Shown piece by piece: positions 1 to 7,341 of a stretch of DNA of 64,000 bases (the first letter of the stretch is position 1; every line of letters begins with the position of its first letter). Where the stretch lies: the NCBI GenBank assembly GCA_963811895.1, contig CAWETE010000016.1, positions 186,001 through 250,000 of the forward strand. Reading direction: 5' to 3'. The translations under genes were made by a program, and so were the position numbers. The stretch is from DASSUW01 sp963811895 (lineage in GTDB: Bacteria; Actinomycetota; Thermoleophilia; Solirubrobacterales; Solirubrobacteraceae). The notes beneath the pieces are model-generated. The model did not search any database. It worked only from the letters and a program-made list of their open reading frames with translations, and had not been told where the DNA came from.

Positions 1-642
1 GTCGAGGAAGCGCGCTGCCTCGCGGGCGCTGGTGAACAGCCGGCGCGCGATGAAGAGCCCGAAGAAGACCGCGCCGAGGACGCCGGCGCCGGAGGCCGCC
101 CGCTCCTCGCCGCCGAAGATCGAGGCGGTCCACTCGCCAGGGGCGAGCAGCGCGACGAGGAGACCGGCCAGCCCGCTCACGAGCGCGATCGCGATGGTCT
201 GCTGCGAGCGCTCGCCGGGCTGCAGCATCGCGTTCGGCAGCGGCGACAGGAGGCGCCGCCACCAGTGGCGGTTGCGATCCGCCGCTCGCACGACCGAGGC
301 GGCGAGGGCCGCGCCGAGGTGCGGCGCGTCGTCGTGCTCCCAGGCGTTGAACCAGACGACGAGCCGCGGGTCGTCGCCGGCGCGGTTACGGACCCGCTGC
401 TCGAGCATCGTCTGCAGCATGCAGCCGAGCGAGCTCTTGCCTCCGCCCCAGGGCGCGCTGACGGCGATGGTCAGCGGCGTCGCCGTCTCTTCGTCGTCGA
501 CGATCAGCGTCAGCGCGTTCGCGAACTCGGCGAAGCCGAAGCGATCCAGCGCGGGATCGCCGAGCGGGGCATCGGCGAGCAGCGCAACACGCCGCCCGGC
601 GGAGGCGTTGACCTCAGGTGTGATGGGTGCGGTGGTCGACAT
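1..642 (-). CDS. KAP family P-loop NTPase, N-terminal part (runs off window)
   Basis: The first 214 residues of a gene that continues beyond base 1. It starts at ATG (640-642) with GGAG seven bases upstream. Near residues 35-45 there is an FAEFANALTLI segment, then a Walker A loop APWGGGKSS around residues 63-71, then VVWFNAWEHDD around residue 95, which matches the conserved F-N-x-W motif that follows Walker A in KAP NTPases. Two hydrophobic stretches follow (about residues 150-170 and 185-200), as expected for KAP proteins with membrane helices inserted in the P-loop domain. KAP NTPases are membrane-associated ATPases of mostly unknown role. Walker B lies outside the window. It is the last gene of a minus-strand run but is separated from its upstream neighbour by 50 bp. 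Confidence 0.8.
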   Translation of the reverse strand, partial: MSTTAPITPEVNASAGRRVALLADAPLGDPALDRFGFAEFANALTLIVDDEETATPLTIAVSAPWGGGKSSLGCMLQTMLEQRVRNRAGDDPRLVVWFNAWEHDDAPHLGAALAASVVRAADRNRHWWRRLLSPLPNAMLQPGERSQQTIAIALVSGLAGLLVALLAPGEWTASIFGGEERAASGAGVLGAVFFGLFIARRLFTSAREAARFLD

Positions 643-692
643 GACCGCTCCAGGCTGGACGACCATCTCCGGCCCGACCGCTCATGTCAAGC

Positions 693-938
693 TCACTGGT
701 GAGTCTCGTAGCGCCGCCAGTGCGCCAGGAACTCCTCCGCCTCCATCCCGGCGAGGTCGGCCTTCAGCGCGCGTGACAGGCGGCCGGTCTGGGCCGGCGT
801 CGTGTCCCAGAACAGGACGACCTCGCCGGAGTCGATCTCGACGACCTCGATGTGGTCGAACTGCTCGGCGGAGCGCAGCAGCGCCGGCCCGCGGCCGCCG
901 CGGCGGACGATCAGCTCGTAGGCCCGGTTGGCCTTCAC
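693..938 (-). CDS. small conserved-looking protein of unknown function (81 aa)
   Basis: An 81-residue protein starting with GTG (936-938); the start overlaps the stop of the DsbA-like gene by 4 bp (GTGA), so translation is probably coupled. I do not recognise the family. It has a basic N-terminus, a central beta-rich part (HIEVVEIDSGEVVLFWDTTP) and a helical acidic C-terminus (GMEAEEFLAHWRRY). There are no membrane segments and no cysteines. Its position in the lpdA-DsbA run suggests a cytosolic accessory role, but no function can be assigned. Confidence 0.7.
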   Translation of the reverse strand: MKANRAYELIVRRGGRGPALLRSAEQFDHIEVVEIDSGEVVLFWDTTPAQTGRLSRALKADLAGMEAEEFLAHWRRYETHQ

Positions 939-1471
939 GCCGGCACCTCGACGACCTCGCCGCCGGCGGTGACGACCGCGGGGACGTCACGCACGCCGGC
1001 CGCGAGCGCCTCGGCGGTGGCCGCCTCGAGCCGCTCGCGCGTGCCGCGCAGCTCGGCGCCCTTGATGACGGCCAGCGGATGCATCTCGCACGCGGCAGCG
1101 GCGATCAGCACGTTGTCGCGCTCGGACAGGTCGCGTCCGGCCGCGAAGGCCTGGCGGAAGGCGGCGAGGCTGAAGGCCACCGCGCGGCCGATCTGCTTGG
1201 CGTAGGTGGCGGCCAGCATCGCCCACTCGCTGTCGGACGGGAACGGGTCCGGCCACACGAGCGCCTGCAGCCCTTGGGCGCGCGCGGCGCGCTCGATGTC
1301 CTCGCGGTAGGCGGCGACCTCCTCGGCGCAGCGGAACGGCCCGGGCTCGCCGAGCCGGACGGGCACCCACTCGGGCACCTCGCCGAGCGCGTGATTCACG
1401 CGTTCCGCCGCCAGGTACGCGAGCGGCGACGACAGGTCGAAATAGAACCTAGCCGTGGATGAGCCAGCCAT
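935..1471 (-). CDS. DsbA-family / 2-hydroxychromene-2-carboxylate isomerase-like thioredoxin-fold protein
   Basis: A 178-residue protein. The N-terminus FYFDLSSPLAYLAAERV is the signature of the DsbA/HCCA-isomerase thioredoxin-fold group, where S-P replaces the redox CxxC. The C-terminal half holds the helical insertion and ends with a VRDVPAVVTAGG strand carrying the cis-Pro typical of the fold. Length is slightly short for the family (about 190-210). No signal peptide is visible, so it is probably cytosolic and may be a glutathione- or mycothiol-dependent isomerase or transferase rather than a disulfide oxidase. The ATG (1469-1471) lies inside the 3' end of lpdA, giving a 23-bp overlap. Confidence 0.8.
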   Translation of the reverse strand: MAGSSTARFYFDLSSPLAYLAAERVNHALGEVPEWVPVRLGEPGPFRCAEEVAAYREDIERAARAQGLQALVWPDPFPSDSEWAMLAATYAKQIGRAVAFSLAAFRQAFAAGRDLSERDNVLIAAAACEMHPLAVIKGAELRGTRERLEAATAEALAAGVRDVPAVVTAGGEVVEVPA

Positions 1472-2834
1472 CGGCCGCCCGTGCGGCCTCCATCACTGCC
1501 TCGGACAGCGTCGGGTGGCCGTGGATGATGCGCGCGACCTCCGGGAAGCCGCCCTCGAGCAGCTTCGCGTTGACGAGCTCCTGGATCAGCTCGGTCGCGC
1601 GCGAGCCGATGATGTGCCCGCCGACCATCTCGCCGTACTTCTTGTCGCCGACGATCTTGACCATGCCGGTGCGGTCGCCGTACACGGTGCCGCCGCCGAC
1701 GGCGCCGTACTGGACCTTGCCGATCACGACGTCGAGCCCCTGCTCGCGCGCCTGCTCCTCGGTCAGCCCGAACGAGCCGACGTTCGGCGTGCAGAACGTC
1801 GCGCGCGGGATGTCGACGTACTCGATCGGGTGCGTCTCCAGGCCGGCGGCGTCCTCGACGGCGATGACGCCCTCGTCGGAGGCCTTGTGGGCGAGCGCCG
1901 GTCCCGGCACGAGGTCGCCGATCGCGTAGACGCCCTTGACCGACGTGCGCAGCGCGCCGTCGACCTCGATCAGGCCCTTGTCGTCGAGCTTCACGCCCGC
2001 CTCGTCGAGCCCGAGGCCCTCGATGTCGGGGCCGCGGCCGGCGGCGATGATGAAGTAGTCGACGGCCTCGCTCTGGTCGCCGAACGAGAACGTCACCTTC
2101 TCGTCGCCGCCCTCGACGTTCTCCACCATCGTGCCCGTGTGGATCGTCATGTTCTGCTTGGCGAGCGTGCGGCCGGCGACCTTGGAGATGTCGGCGTCCT
2201 CGGTCGGCAGGACGCGGTCGAGCGCCTCGAAGAGCAGCACCTCGGTGCCGAGCCGGCCGTACGCGGAGGCGATCTCGGCGCCCGAGGCGCCCGCGCCGAC
2301 GACGGCGATCTTCTCGGGCAGATCCTGCAGCGCCCAAGCGCCCTCGGTGCCGATCACGCGGCCGCCGAACTGCGTGCCCGGGATCGGCTTCGGGACCGAG
2401 CCGGTGGCGAGGATCACGCACTTCGTCGCCTCGATCTCGCTGCCGTCGAAGTTCCCGCCGACCTTCACGTTGCCCTCGTCGGTGACCGACCCGAAGCCCT
2501 CGATGTAGTCGATCTTGTTCTTCTTGAAGAGGCCGGAGACGCCGCCCGTCAGCGTCTTGATCACCTTCCCACGGCGCTCCATGACCGCGCCGAAGTCGAC
2601 GCTGGCGCCGTCGACGGAGATGCCGAAGTCGCCCGCCTCCTCGATCTCGGTGAGGATGTCGGCCGTGCGCAGGACCGCCTTCGCCGGGATGCAGGCGTAG
2701 TTCAGGCAGCGGCCGCCAACCGTGTCCTTCTCGATCACGGCGGTCTTCATCCCGAGCTGGGCGGCGCGGATCGCGGCGACGTATCCGCCGGGTCCCGAGC
2801 CGATGACGATGCAGTCGTAGGAGGATTCGGGCAT
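1449..2834 (-). CDS. lpdA: dihydrolipoyl dehydrogenase (E3)
   Basis: A 461-residue flavoprotein disulfide reductase that reoxidises dihydrolipoamide in 2-oxoacid dehydrogenase and glycine cleavage complexes using NAD+. The N-terminal FAD motif GSGPGGYVAAIRAAQ is at residues 12-26. The redox-active disulfide is C43/C48 in GGRCLNYACIPAK. A second GxGxxG NAD-binding motif (VVGAGASGAEIASAYGRLG) lies near residue 180, and the C-terminal catalytic HxxxxE is in HGHPTLSEAVMEA. Length is normal for the family. The usual GGTCLNxGCIPSK motif is altered to GGRCLNYACIPAK, which is conservative around the cysteines. It follows the thioesterase by 12 bp in the same run. No E1/E2 genes are nearby. Confidence 0.95.
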   Translation of the reverse strand: MPESSYDCIVIGSGPGGYVAAIRAAQLGMKTAVIEKDTVGGRCLNYACIPAKAVLRTADILTEIEEAGDFGISVDGASVDFGAVMERRGKVIKTLTGGVSGLFKKNKIDYIEGFGSVTDEGNVKVGGNFDGSEIEATKCVILATGSVPKPIPGTQFGGRVIGTEGAWALQDLPEKIAVVGAGASGAEIASAYGRLGTEVLLFEALDRVLPTEDADISKVAGRTLAKQNMTIHTGTMVENVEGGDEKVTFSFGDQSEAVDYFIIAAGRGPDIEGLGLDEAGVKLDDKGLIEVDGALRTSVKGVYAIGDLVPGPALAHKASDEGVIAVEDAAGLETHPIEYVDIPRATFCTPNVGSFGLTEEQAREQGLDVVIGKVQYGAVGGGTVYGDRTGMVKIVGDKKYGEMVGGHIIGSRATELIQELVNAKLLEGGFPEVARIIHGHPTLSEAVMEAARAADGWLIHG

Positions 2835-2846
2835 GGGCGCCGCAGG

Positions 2847-3245
2847 CTAGCGGAGGCGCTCTTTCAGCGCGTCCGGGAGCGGCACGGTCTGACCGCTCTC
2901 ATAGTCATAGCCCACGAGGATCCCGTGGCCCTCGGCGATCAGCCGCTCGCCCACCGCCATCTCGAACTCGAGCCTCAGCGACTTCGTGCCGATCTCGGCC
3001 GGCCGCACCCGGATCGCGACGTCCTCGTCGAAGTGCGCGGGCGAGCGGTAGTCGATGTGGCACGACGCGAAGATGAAGCCGAAGCCGTCGGCCCGGTTGA
3101 CCGGATCGTGGGACTCCATCAGCGCGTTCAGGTAGTTGATTCGCGCGGTCTCGAAGTAGCGCAGGAAGACGACGTTGTTGAGGTGCTTCATCGCGTCGAG
3201 ATCGCCGAAGCGCACGCGCTCGGTGTGGGTGTGCGCCCAGCTCAT
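2847..3245 (-). CDS. acyl-CoA thioesterase, 4HBT hot-dog fold (YbgC/FadM-like)
   Basis: A 132-residue single hot-dog domain protein. The motif FGDLDAMKHLNNVVFLRYFE (residues 13-32) is the catalytic segment of 4-hydroxybenzoyl-CoA-thioesterase/YbgC-like enzymes, with Asp and His-x-Asn-Asn. The rest (CHIDYRSPAHFDEDV, SLRLEFEMAVGERLIAEG) follows the family's strand pattern. It probably hydrolyses acyl-CoA or acyl-ACP thioesters; the substrate cannot be told. ATG (3243-3245) overlaps the stop of the upstream thiE-fusion gene as ATGA, so the two are translationally coupled although their functions seem unrelated. Confidence 0.9.
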   Translation of the reverse strand: MSWAHTHTERVRFGDLDAMKHLNNVVFLRYFETARINYLNALMESHDPVNRADGFGFIFASCHIDYRSPAHFDEDVAIRVRPAEIGTKSLRLEFEMAVGERLIAEGHGILVGYDYESGQTVPLPDALKERLR

Positions 3246-4282
3246 GTCCCCGGCCGCTTGGGCATCTGCAGCCGGGCCATGGCGCGCACGAGCTTCCAGA
3301 ACAGCACGCCGGCGCCGGCGAGGATGGCCAGGCTGTAGACCGCGCCCAGCGCGTTCCCCGCGAACATCAGCGAGACGGCGGCGAAGACGAGCGTGAGGCC
3401 GAGGAAGAACTCGAAGCCGAGCACGGCCCAGTACTGCGCCTTCCACATGCCGGCCGCCGCCAGGAACATCACGGCGGCGAAGACCAGCAGGCCCCTGACG
3501 TCGGCGTTGCCGTCGAGCAGCGCCTGGGCCGCGAGCAGCAGCCCGCACACCGCCGCGACGACGGCCGCCACGGTGACCGCCCCGGGTCGCTCGCCGGGAT
3601 CCAACGGCTCGAGCGAGGCGCGCACGGCGTCGTCGCGCTCGCGCGAGCGGGCGTAGCCGCGGCGCATCCGGTCGTCGGGCGCAGCGACGCCCGCGAGCTC
3701 GCGCGCCGCGGCCTCGGGGTCGTCCGCCTCCCCGATCGCGCGCACCACGACGATCCCGCTCGCGCCGCGATCGACGACCGCGGAGAGGTTGGCCGCGTCG
3801 ATGCCGCCGATCGCGAACCACGGCTTGGTCACGGTGCGGGCGGCGTACTCGACGTACTCGAGCCCCGCCGCCGGGCGGCCCTGCTTGGTCGGGGTCTCCC
3901 ACACGGGGCCGATGGCGAGGTAGTCGACGTCCGGGTCCGCCTGGGCGGCGTCGGCCTGGTCCGGCGCGTGCGTGGAGCGGCCGACGATCCGGTCGGGTCC
4001 GACGATCGCGCGCGCCTCGCTCGGCGACATGTCGTCCTGACCGACGTGCACGCCGTCGGCGCCGCACGCCTCCACGAGGTCGGGCCGGTCGTTGAGCACG
4101 AACAGCACGCCGAGGTCGCGGAACTCCTGCGCCGCGGCTACGAGGCCCTCGTCGTCGAGCGACTTGTCGCGCAGCTGCACGATGTCGACTCCGCCGCGCA
4201 CCGCCGCGACCAGCCACTCGCGCGGCCGGGCGTCGCATACGAGGTACAGGCGGGCGGTCCCGACGCGCTCGCGAGGGTTCAT
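3242..4282 (-). CDS. thiE: thiamine-phosphate synthase fused to a C-terminal membrane domain
   Basis: One uninterrupted 346-residue reading frame. Residues 1-205 are ThiE, which joins HMP-PP and the thiazole phosphate to make thiamine phosphate. Visible motifs are VQLRDKSLDDEG, FVLNDRPDL, GVHVGQDDM, GRSTHA, the diphosphate-binding IGPVWETPTKQGRPAAG and FAIGGI. From residue 206 (MRRGYARS; ATG at 3665-3667) comes a 141-residue domain with four hydrophobic helices ending in LVRAMARLQMPKR. Domains of this kind usually occur as separate actinobacterial membrane proteins. No stop separates the parts, so this is either a true fusion or an internal start. The start ATG (4280-4282) has TATGCT seven bases upstream; an upstream ATG at 4292-4294 is less likely. 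Transcribed divergently from thiOSG. Confidence 0.88.
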   Translation of the reverse strand: MNPRERVGTARLYLVCDARPREWLVAAVRGGVDIVQLRDKSLDDEGLVAAAQEFRDLGVLFVLNDRPDLVEACGADGVHVGQDDMSPSEARAIVGPDRIVGRSTHAPDQADAAQADPDVDYLAIGPVWETPTKQGRPAAGLEYVEYAARTVTKPWFAIGGIDAANLSAVVDRGASGIVVVRAIGEADDPEAAARELAGVAAPDDRMRRGYARSRERDDAVRASLEPLDPGERPGAVTVAAVVAAVCGLLLAAQALLDGNADVRGLLVFAAVMFLAAAGMWKAQYWAVLGFEFFLGLTLVFAAVSLMFAGNALGAVYSLAILAGAGVLFWKLVRAMARLQMPKRPGT

Positions 4283-4289
4283 CGCGGCT

Positions 4290-4295
4290 AGCATA
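4290..4295 (-). promoter_or_regulatory. putative -10 element (TATGCT) for leaderless thiE
   Basis: TATGCT on the minus strand ends seven bases before the thiE ATG at 4282. No Shine-Dalgarno sequence is present, which suggests transcription starting at or next to the start codon. It lies just outside the TPP riboswitch, which faces the other way. Confidence 0.4.
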
Positions 4296-4300
4296 TGAAG

Positions 4301-4400
4301 ACCATTACGGGAGCCCGCAACTGACCGGGCTGAGAGGGCGGCAGTGGGCCGCCGACCGTCGAACCTGATCCGGGTAGTGCCGGCGTAGGGAGGGAATGTC
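4301..4400 (+). ncRNA. TPP riboswitch (THI element)
   Basis: The plus strand carries the hallmark THI-box blocks: CGGGAGCCC near 4308, GGGCTGAGAGGG at about 4327-4338, GACCGTCGAACCTGATCCGG at about 4357-4376, and TAGTGCCGGCGTAGGGA at about 4376-4392. Outer bases GAC(C)ATT (4301-4307) and AATGTC (4395-4400) can pair as the closing stem. It lies directly upstream of thiO. The only Shine-Dalgarno-like sequence for thiO, GGGAGGG at about 4388-4394, is part of the 3' side of the riboswitch, so TPP binding should hide the ribosome-binding site. That mechanism is inference from position. Confidence 0.95.
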
Positions 4401-4405
4401 CAGCA

Positions 4406-5494
4406 GTGACCTCCAGCACGTATGACCTCGCCGTAGCCGGCGGCGGGGCGATCGGCCTCGCCTGCGCCTGGCGTGCGGCCGGCCGCGGGCTGCGCACGAT
4501 CGTGCTCGACGCCGGCGACCCCGGCGCCTGGCAGGTGGCCGCGGGCATGCTCGCCCCGGTGGCCGAGGCGCAGGTCGGCGATGCCGCGGCGGTCGAGCTG
4601 GGCCTGCGCGCGGCGCGCGGCTTCGGCGCGTTCTGCGCCGAGCTCGGCGAGGACGTCGGCCTCCGCACGAGCGGGACGTTGCTGGTGGCGCGCGACCGCG
4701 ACGAGGCCGAGGCGCTGGAGCGCGAGCTGGCCTTCAGGCGCGAGCTGGGCCTGGAGGTCGAGCGGCTGCGGCCCAGCCAGGCGCGCCGGGCCGAGCCGGC
4801 GCTGGCGCCCACCGTGCGGCTCGCGCTCGACGTGCCGGGCGACCACTCGGTCGACCCGCGGCGGATGGTCGCCGCTCTGAGGACGGCGTTCGAGCGTGCC
4901 GGCGGCGAGTACCGGCGCGGCCGCGTCGTGGCGGCGTTCGACGGCGGCGTCCGTCTCGACGGCGGCGAGGTCGTCCGCGCCGGCCGGGTGCTGATCGCGA
5001 CCGGCACCGGCCAGGTCGAGGCGCCGGACCCGGTCCCGGTACGCCCCGTCAAGGGCCAGGTCATGCGCCTGCGCGACCCCCGCGGGCCCGGCCTCATCGA
5101 ACGTACGGTCCGCGGCCCGCAGGCCTACCTCGTCCCGCGCGCCGACGGCGGCTACGTGCTCGGCGCCACGATGGAGGAGCGCGGCTACGACACCGCCCCC
5201 ACGGCGGGCGGCGTCTACGAGCTGCTGCGCGACATGAGCGAGGTCGTCCCCGGCGTGCTCGAGCTCGACGTCGAGGAGCTGCGCGCCGGCCTGCGACCCG
5301 CCACGCCCGACAACCTGCCGGCCATCGGGCCCGGCACCGCCGAGGGCCTGCTGTGGGCGACCGGCCACTTCCGCAACGGCATCCTGCTCGCGCCGCTCAC
5401 CGCCGAGCTGATCGCGGCCGCCGCGTGCGGCGAGCCGCTGCCGGAGTGGGCCGCGCAGGTCGACCCGCGCCGCTTCGCGGGGGTGCCGGCGTGA
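4406..5494 (+). CDS. thiO: glycine oxidase ThiO
   Basis: A 362-residue FAD-dependent D-amino-acid-oxidase-fold protein. It oxidises glycine to the imine used by ThiG for thiazole synthesis. The Rossmann motif AVAGGGAIGLACAWRAAGRG is at residues 9-28, and the C-terminal GLRPATPDNLPAIGP and ATGHFRNGILLAPLTAELI are typical DAO-family signatures. Start is GTG at 4406, about 11 bases after GGGAGGG in the TPP riboswitch. It overlaps thiS by 4 bp (GTGA) and heads the thiO-thiS-thiG operon. Confidence 0.93.
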   Translation: MTSSTYDLAVAGGGAIGLACAWRAAGRGLRTIVLDAGDPGAWQVAAGMLAPVAEAQVGDAAAVELGLRAARGFGAFCAELGEDVGLRTSGTLLVARDRDEAEALERELAFRRELGLEVERLRPSQARRAEPALAPTVRLALDVPGDHSVDPRRMVAALRTAFERAGGEYRRGRVVAAFDGGVRLDGGEVVRAGRVLIATGTGQVEAPDPVPVRPVKGQVMRLRDPRGPGLIERTVRGPQAYLVPRADGGYVLGATMEERGYDTAPTAGGVYELLRDMSEVVPGVLELDVEELRAGLRPATPDNLPAIGPGTAEGLLWATGHFRNGILLAPLTAELIAAAACGEPLPEWAAQVDPRRFAGVPA

Positions 5495-5697
5495 AGGTGC
5501 TGCTGAACGGCGAGGCGGCCGAGCTGGCCGCGGGCGCGACGGTGCAGGCGGCGGTCGAGTCGCTCGACCTGCCGGCGGCCGGCCGCGGCGTGGCCGTGGC
5601 GGTCGACGCCGAGGTGGTGCCGCGCACGCAGTGGGAGACGCACGAGCTGACAGAGGGCGCGCGGGTGGAGGTCCTGCGCGCGATCCAGGGAGGCTGA
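5491..5697 (+). CDS. thiS: sulfur carrier protein ThiS
   Basis: A 68-residue ubiquitin-fold sulfur carrier starting at GTG 5491 inside the thiO stop. It begins MKVLLNGEAAEL and ends AIQGG; the C-terminal Gly-Gly is the site that is adenylated and converted to thiocarboxylate to supply sulfur for the thiazole ring. No thiF or moeB-like activating enzyme is adjacent, so activation must be encoded elsewhere. Confidence 0.93.
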   Translation: MKVLLNGEAAELAAGATVQAAVESLDLPAAGRGVAVAVDAEVVPRTQWETHELTEGARVEVLRAIQGG

Positions 5698-5698
5698 A

Positions 5699-6487
5699 TT
5701 GGCGACGACGGACGTATCCGCAGATCCGCTGACCATCGCCGGCACCGAGCTGCGCTCGCGGCTGCTGCTCGGGACCGGCGGCTTCCGCTCGCTCGAGACG
5801 CTCGCGGCCGCGATCGAGGCCTCAGGCGCCGAGCTGGTGACCGTCGCGCTGCGGCGCATCGACCCGGGCGCGCGCGGCTCGATCGTCGACGTGCTCGACA
5901 GCGCGGGCGTGCGCCTGCTGCCCAACACGGCCGGCTGCTTCACGGCGCGCGACGCCGTTCTCACCGCCAAGCTCGCGCGCGAGGCGTTCGAGACCGACTG
6001 GGTGAAGCTCGAGGTGATCGGCGACGAGCGCACGCTGCTGCCGGACGCGCCGGCGCTGCTGGAGGCGGCCGAGGAGCTGGTCGACGACGGCTTCACGGTG
6101 CTGCCGTACACCAACGACGACCCGATCCTGGCCCGGCGGCTGGAGGACGTCGGGTGCGCCGCGGTGATGCCGCTGGGCTCGCCGATCGGCTCCGGCATGG
6201 GCCTGCTCAACACGTACAACCTGCGGCTGATCCGCGAGCGCGCCGAGGTGCCGGTGATCCTCGACGCCGGCGTCGGCACCGCCTCGGACGCCGCGCTGGC
6301 CATGGAGCTCGGCTACGACGGCGTGCTGTGCGCGAGCGCGATCTCACGCGCCGAGGACCCGACCGGCATGGCGCGCGCGATCCGGCTCGGCACCGAGGCC
6401 GGCCGGCTCGCCTACCGCTCCGGCCGCATCCCGCGGCGTCTCTACGCGCAGGCCTCCACCCCCGAAGAGGGCGTGGCGGAGTTCTGA
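5699..6487 (+). CDS. thiG: thiazole synthase ThiG
   Basis: A 262-residue TIM-barrel enzyme making the thiazole phosphate carboxylate from deoxyxylulose-5-phosphate, ThiS thiocarboxylate and dehydroglycine. Recognisable parts are the start LTIAGTELRSRLLLGTGGF, the segment WVKLEVIGDERTLLPD with the Schiff-base lysine, the phosphate-binding MPLGSPIGSG and ILDAGVGTASDAALAMELG. The start is TTG at 5699 with GGGAGG five bases upstream, one base after the thiS stop. Length matches the family. Confidence 0.95.
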   Translation: MATTDVSADPLTIAGTELRSRLLLGTGGFRSLETLAAAIEASGAELVTVALRRIDPGARGSIVDVLDSAGVRLLPNTAGCFTARDAVLTAKLAREAFETDWVKLEVIGDERTLLPDAPALLEAAEELVDDGFTVLPYTNDDPILARRLEDVGCAAVMPLGSPIGSGMGLLNTYNLRLIRERAEVPVILDAGVGTASDAALAMELGYDGVLCASAISRAEDPTGMARAIRLGTEAGRLAYRSGRIPRRLYAQASTPEEGVAEF

Positions 6488-7341
6488 GCGAGCATCCGTA
6501 CACGCTGCTGGACGTCTTCACCGACACGCCGCTGGCCGGCAACGGCCTCGCGGTCGTGCACGACGCCGACGGCGTGAGCGACGACGTGATGCTGGCGTTC
6601 GCCAAGGAGACGCGGCTGGTCGAGACCACGTTCGTGCAGTCCTCGGAGGCGGCCGACTACCGCAACCGGATCTGGACTCCCGCCGAGGAGATCCCCTTCG
6701 CCGGCCACCCGTCGCTGGGCACCGCCGTGGCGGTGGCGCTGGAGCGCGGCGAGGACGAGGTCGAGTACCGCCAGCAGACGCACGCCGGGATCCAGCCGGT
6801 GCGGGTGAGCCGCGACGGCGACCGCGCGTACGCCTCGATCCTGCAGGAGCCGGCCGAGTTCGGCGAGGAGGTCGATCCGGCCGCGATCCTCGACGCGATC
6901 GGCCTCGGTCCGGAGGACGCGCATCCGTCGCTGGCGCCGCAGCACGTCAGCACCGGCCTCGCCACCCTCATCGCGCCGCTGGCGAGCGCCGACGCGGTGC
7001 GCCGCGCGCGCAAGGACCAGGCGGCCGTCCACGCCCTCTCCGACGGCACCTTCAACCTCTATCTGTGCGCGATCGACGGCGACTCGGCGCGGGCGCGGTC
7101 GTTCCCGAGCGAGCTGGAAGGCGAGGATCCGGCCACCGGCTCTGCGGCCGGCCCGCTGATGGCGTACGCGAACGTCCGGCTCGGCGCACGGCGGCTCGAG
7201 GTCAGCCAGGGCGTCGAGATGGGCCGCCCGAGCCGGCTGCTGGCCGAGATGGAGGACGGGCGCCCGCGGGTGGGCGGCGACGTCGTCGTGCTCGTCACGG
7301 GGACGTTGCGGCTGCCAGCCGGCGCACCTCACGCGAGGTGA
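6484..7341 (+). CDS. PhzF family isomerase/epimerase-like protein
   Basis: About 285 residues of the PhzF (diaminopimelate-epimerase-fold) family. Evidence: YTLLDVFTDTPLAGNGLAVV at the N-terminus, the catalytic Glu region KETRLVETTFV, the GHPSLGTAVA motif in the first half, and DPATGSAAGPL in the second half. Substrates vary widely in this family, so the reaction is unknown. The frame has no ATG/GTG/TTG near the expected start; CTG at 6484-6486 overlaps the thiG stop as CTGA and gives the expected N-terminus, so CTG initiation is my best guess. Its 3' end overlaps the convergent MFS gene by 47 bp. Confidence 0.87.
   Translation: MSEHPYTLLDVFTDTPLAGNGLAVVHDADGVSDDVMLAFAKETRLVETTFVQSSEAADYRNRIWTPAEEIPFAGHPSLGTAVAVALERGEDEVEYRQQTHAGIQPVRVSRDGDRAYASILQEPAEFGEEVDPAAILDAIGLGPEDAHPSLAPQHVSTGLATLIAPLASADAVRRARKDQAAVHALSDGTFNLYLCAIDGDSARARSFPSELEGEDPATGSAAGPLMAYANVRLGARRLEVSQGVEMGRPSRLLAEMEDGRPRVGGDVVVLVTGTLRLPAGAPHAR

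Noticed and set aside
32..1462. A 476-residue open frame on the plus strand
   Set aside because: It is the antisense shadow of the KAP, small-protein and DsbA-like genes; its composition is Arg/Ala/Ser-rich with no domain.
1455..3338. A 627-residue plus-strand frame opposite lpdA
   Set aside because: Shadow of lpdA and the thioesterase; the Asp/Ala/Arg-rich product is typical of the antisense of GC-rich genes.
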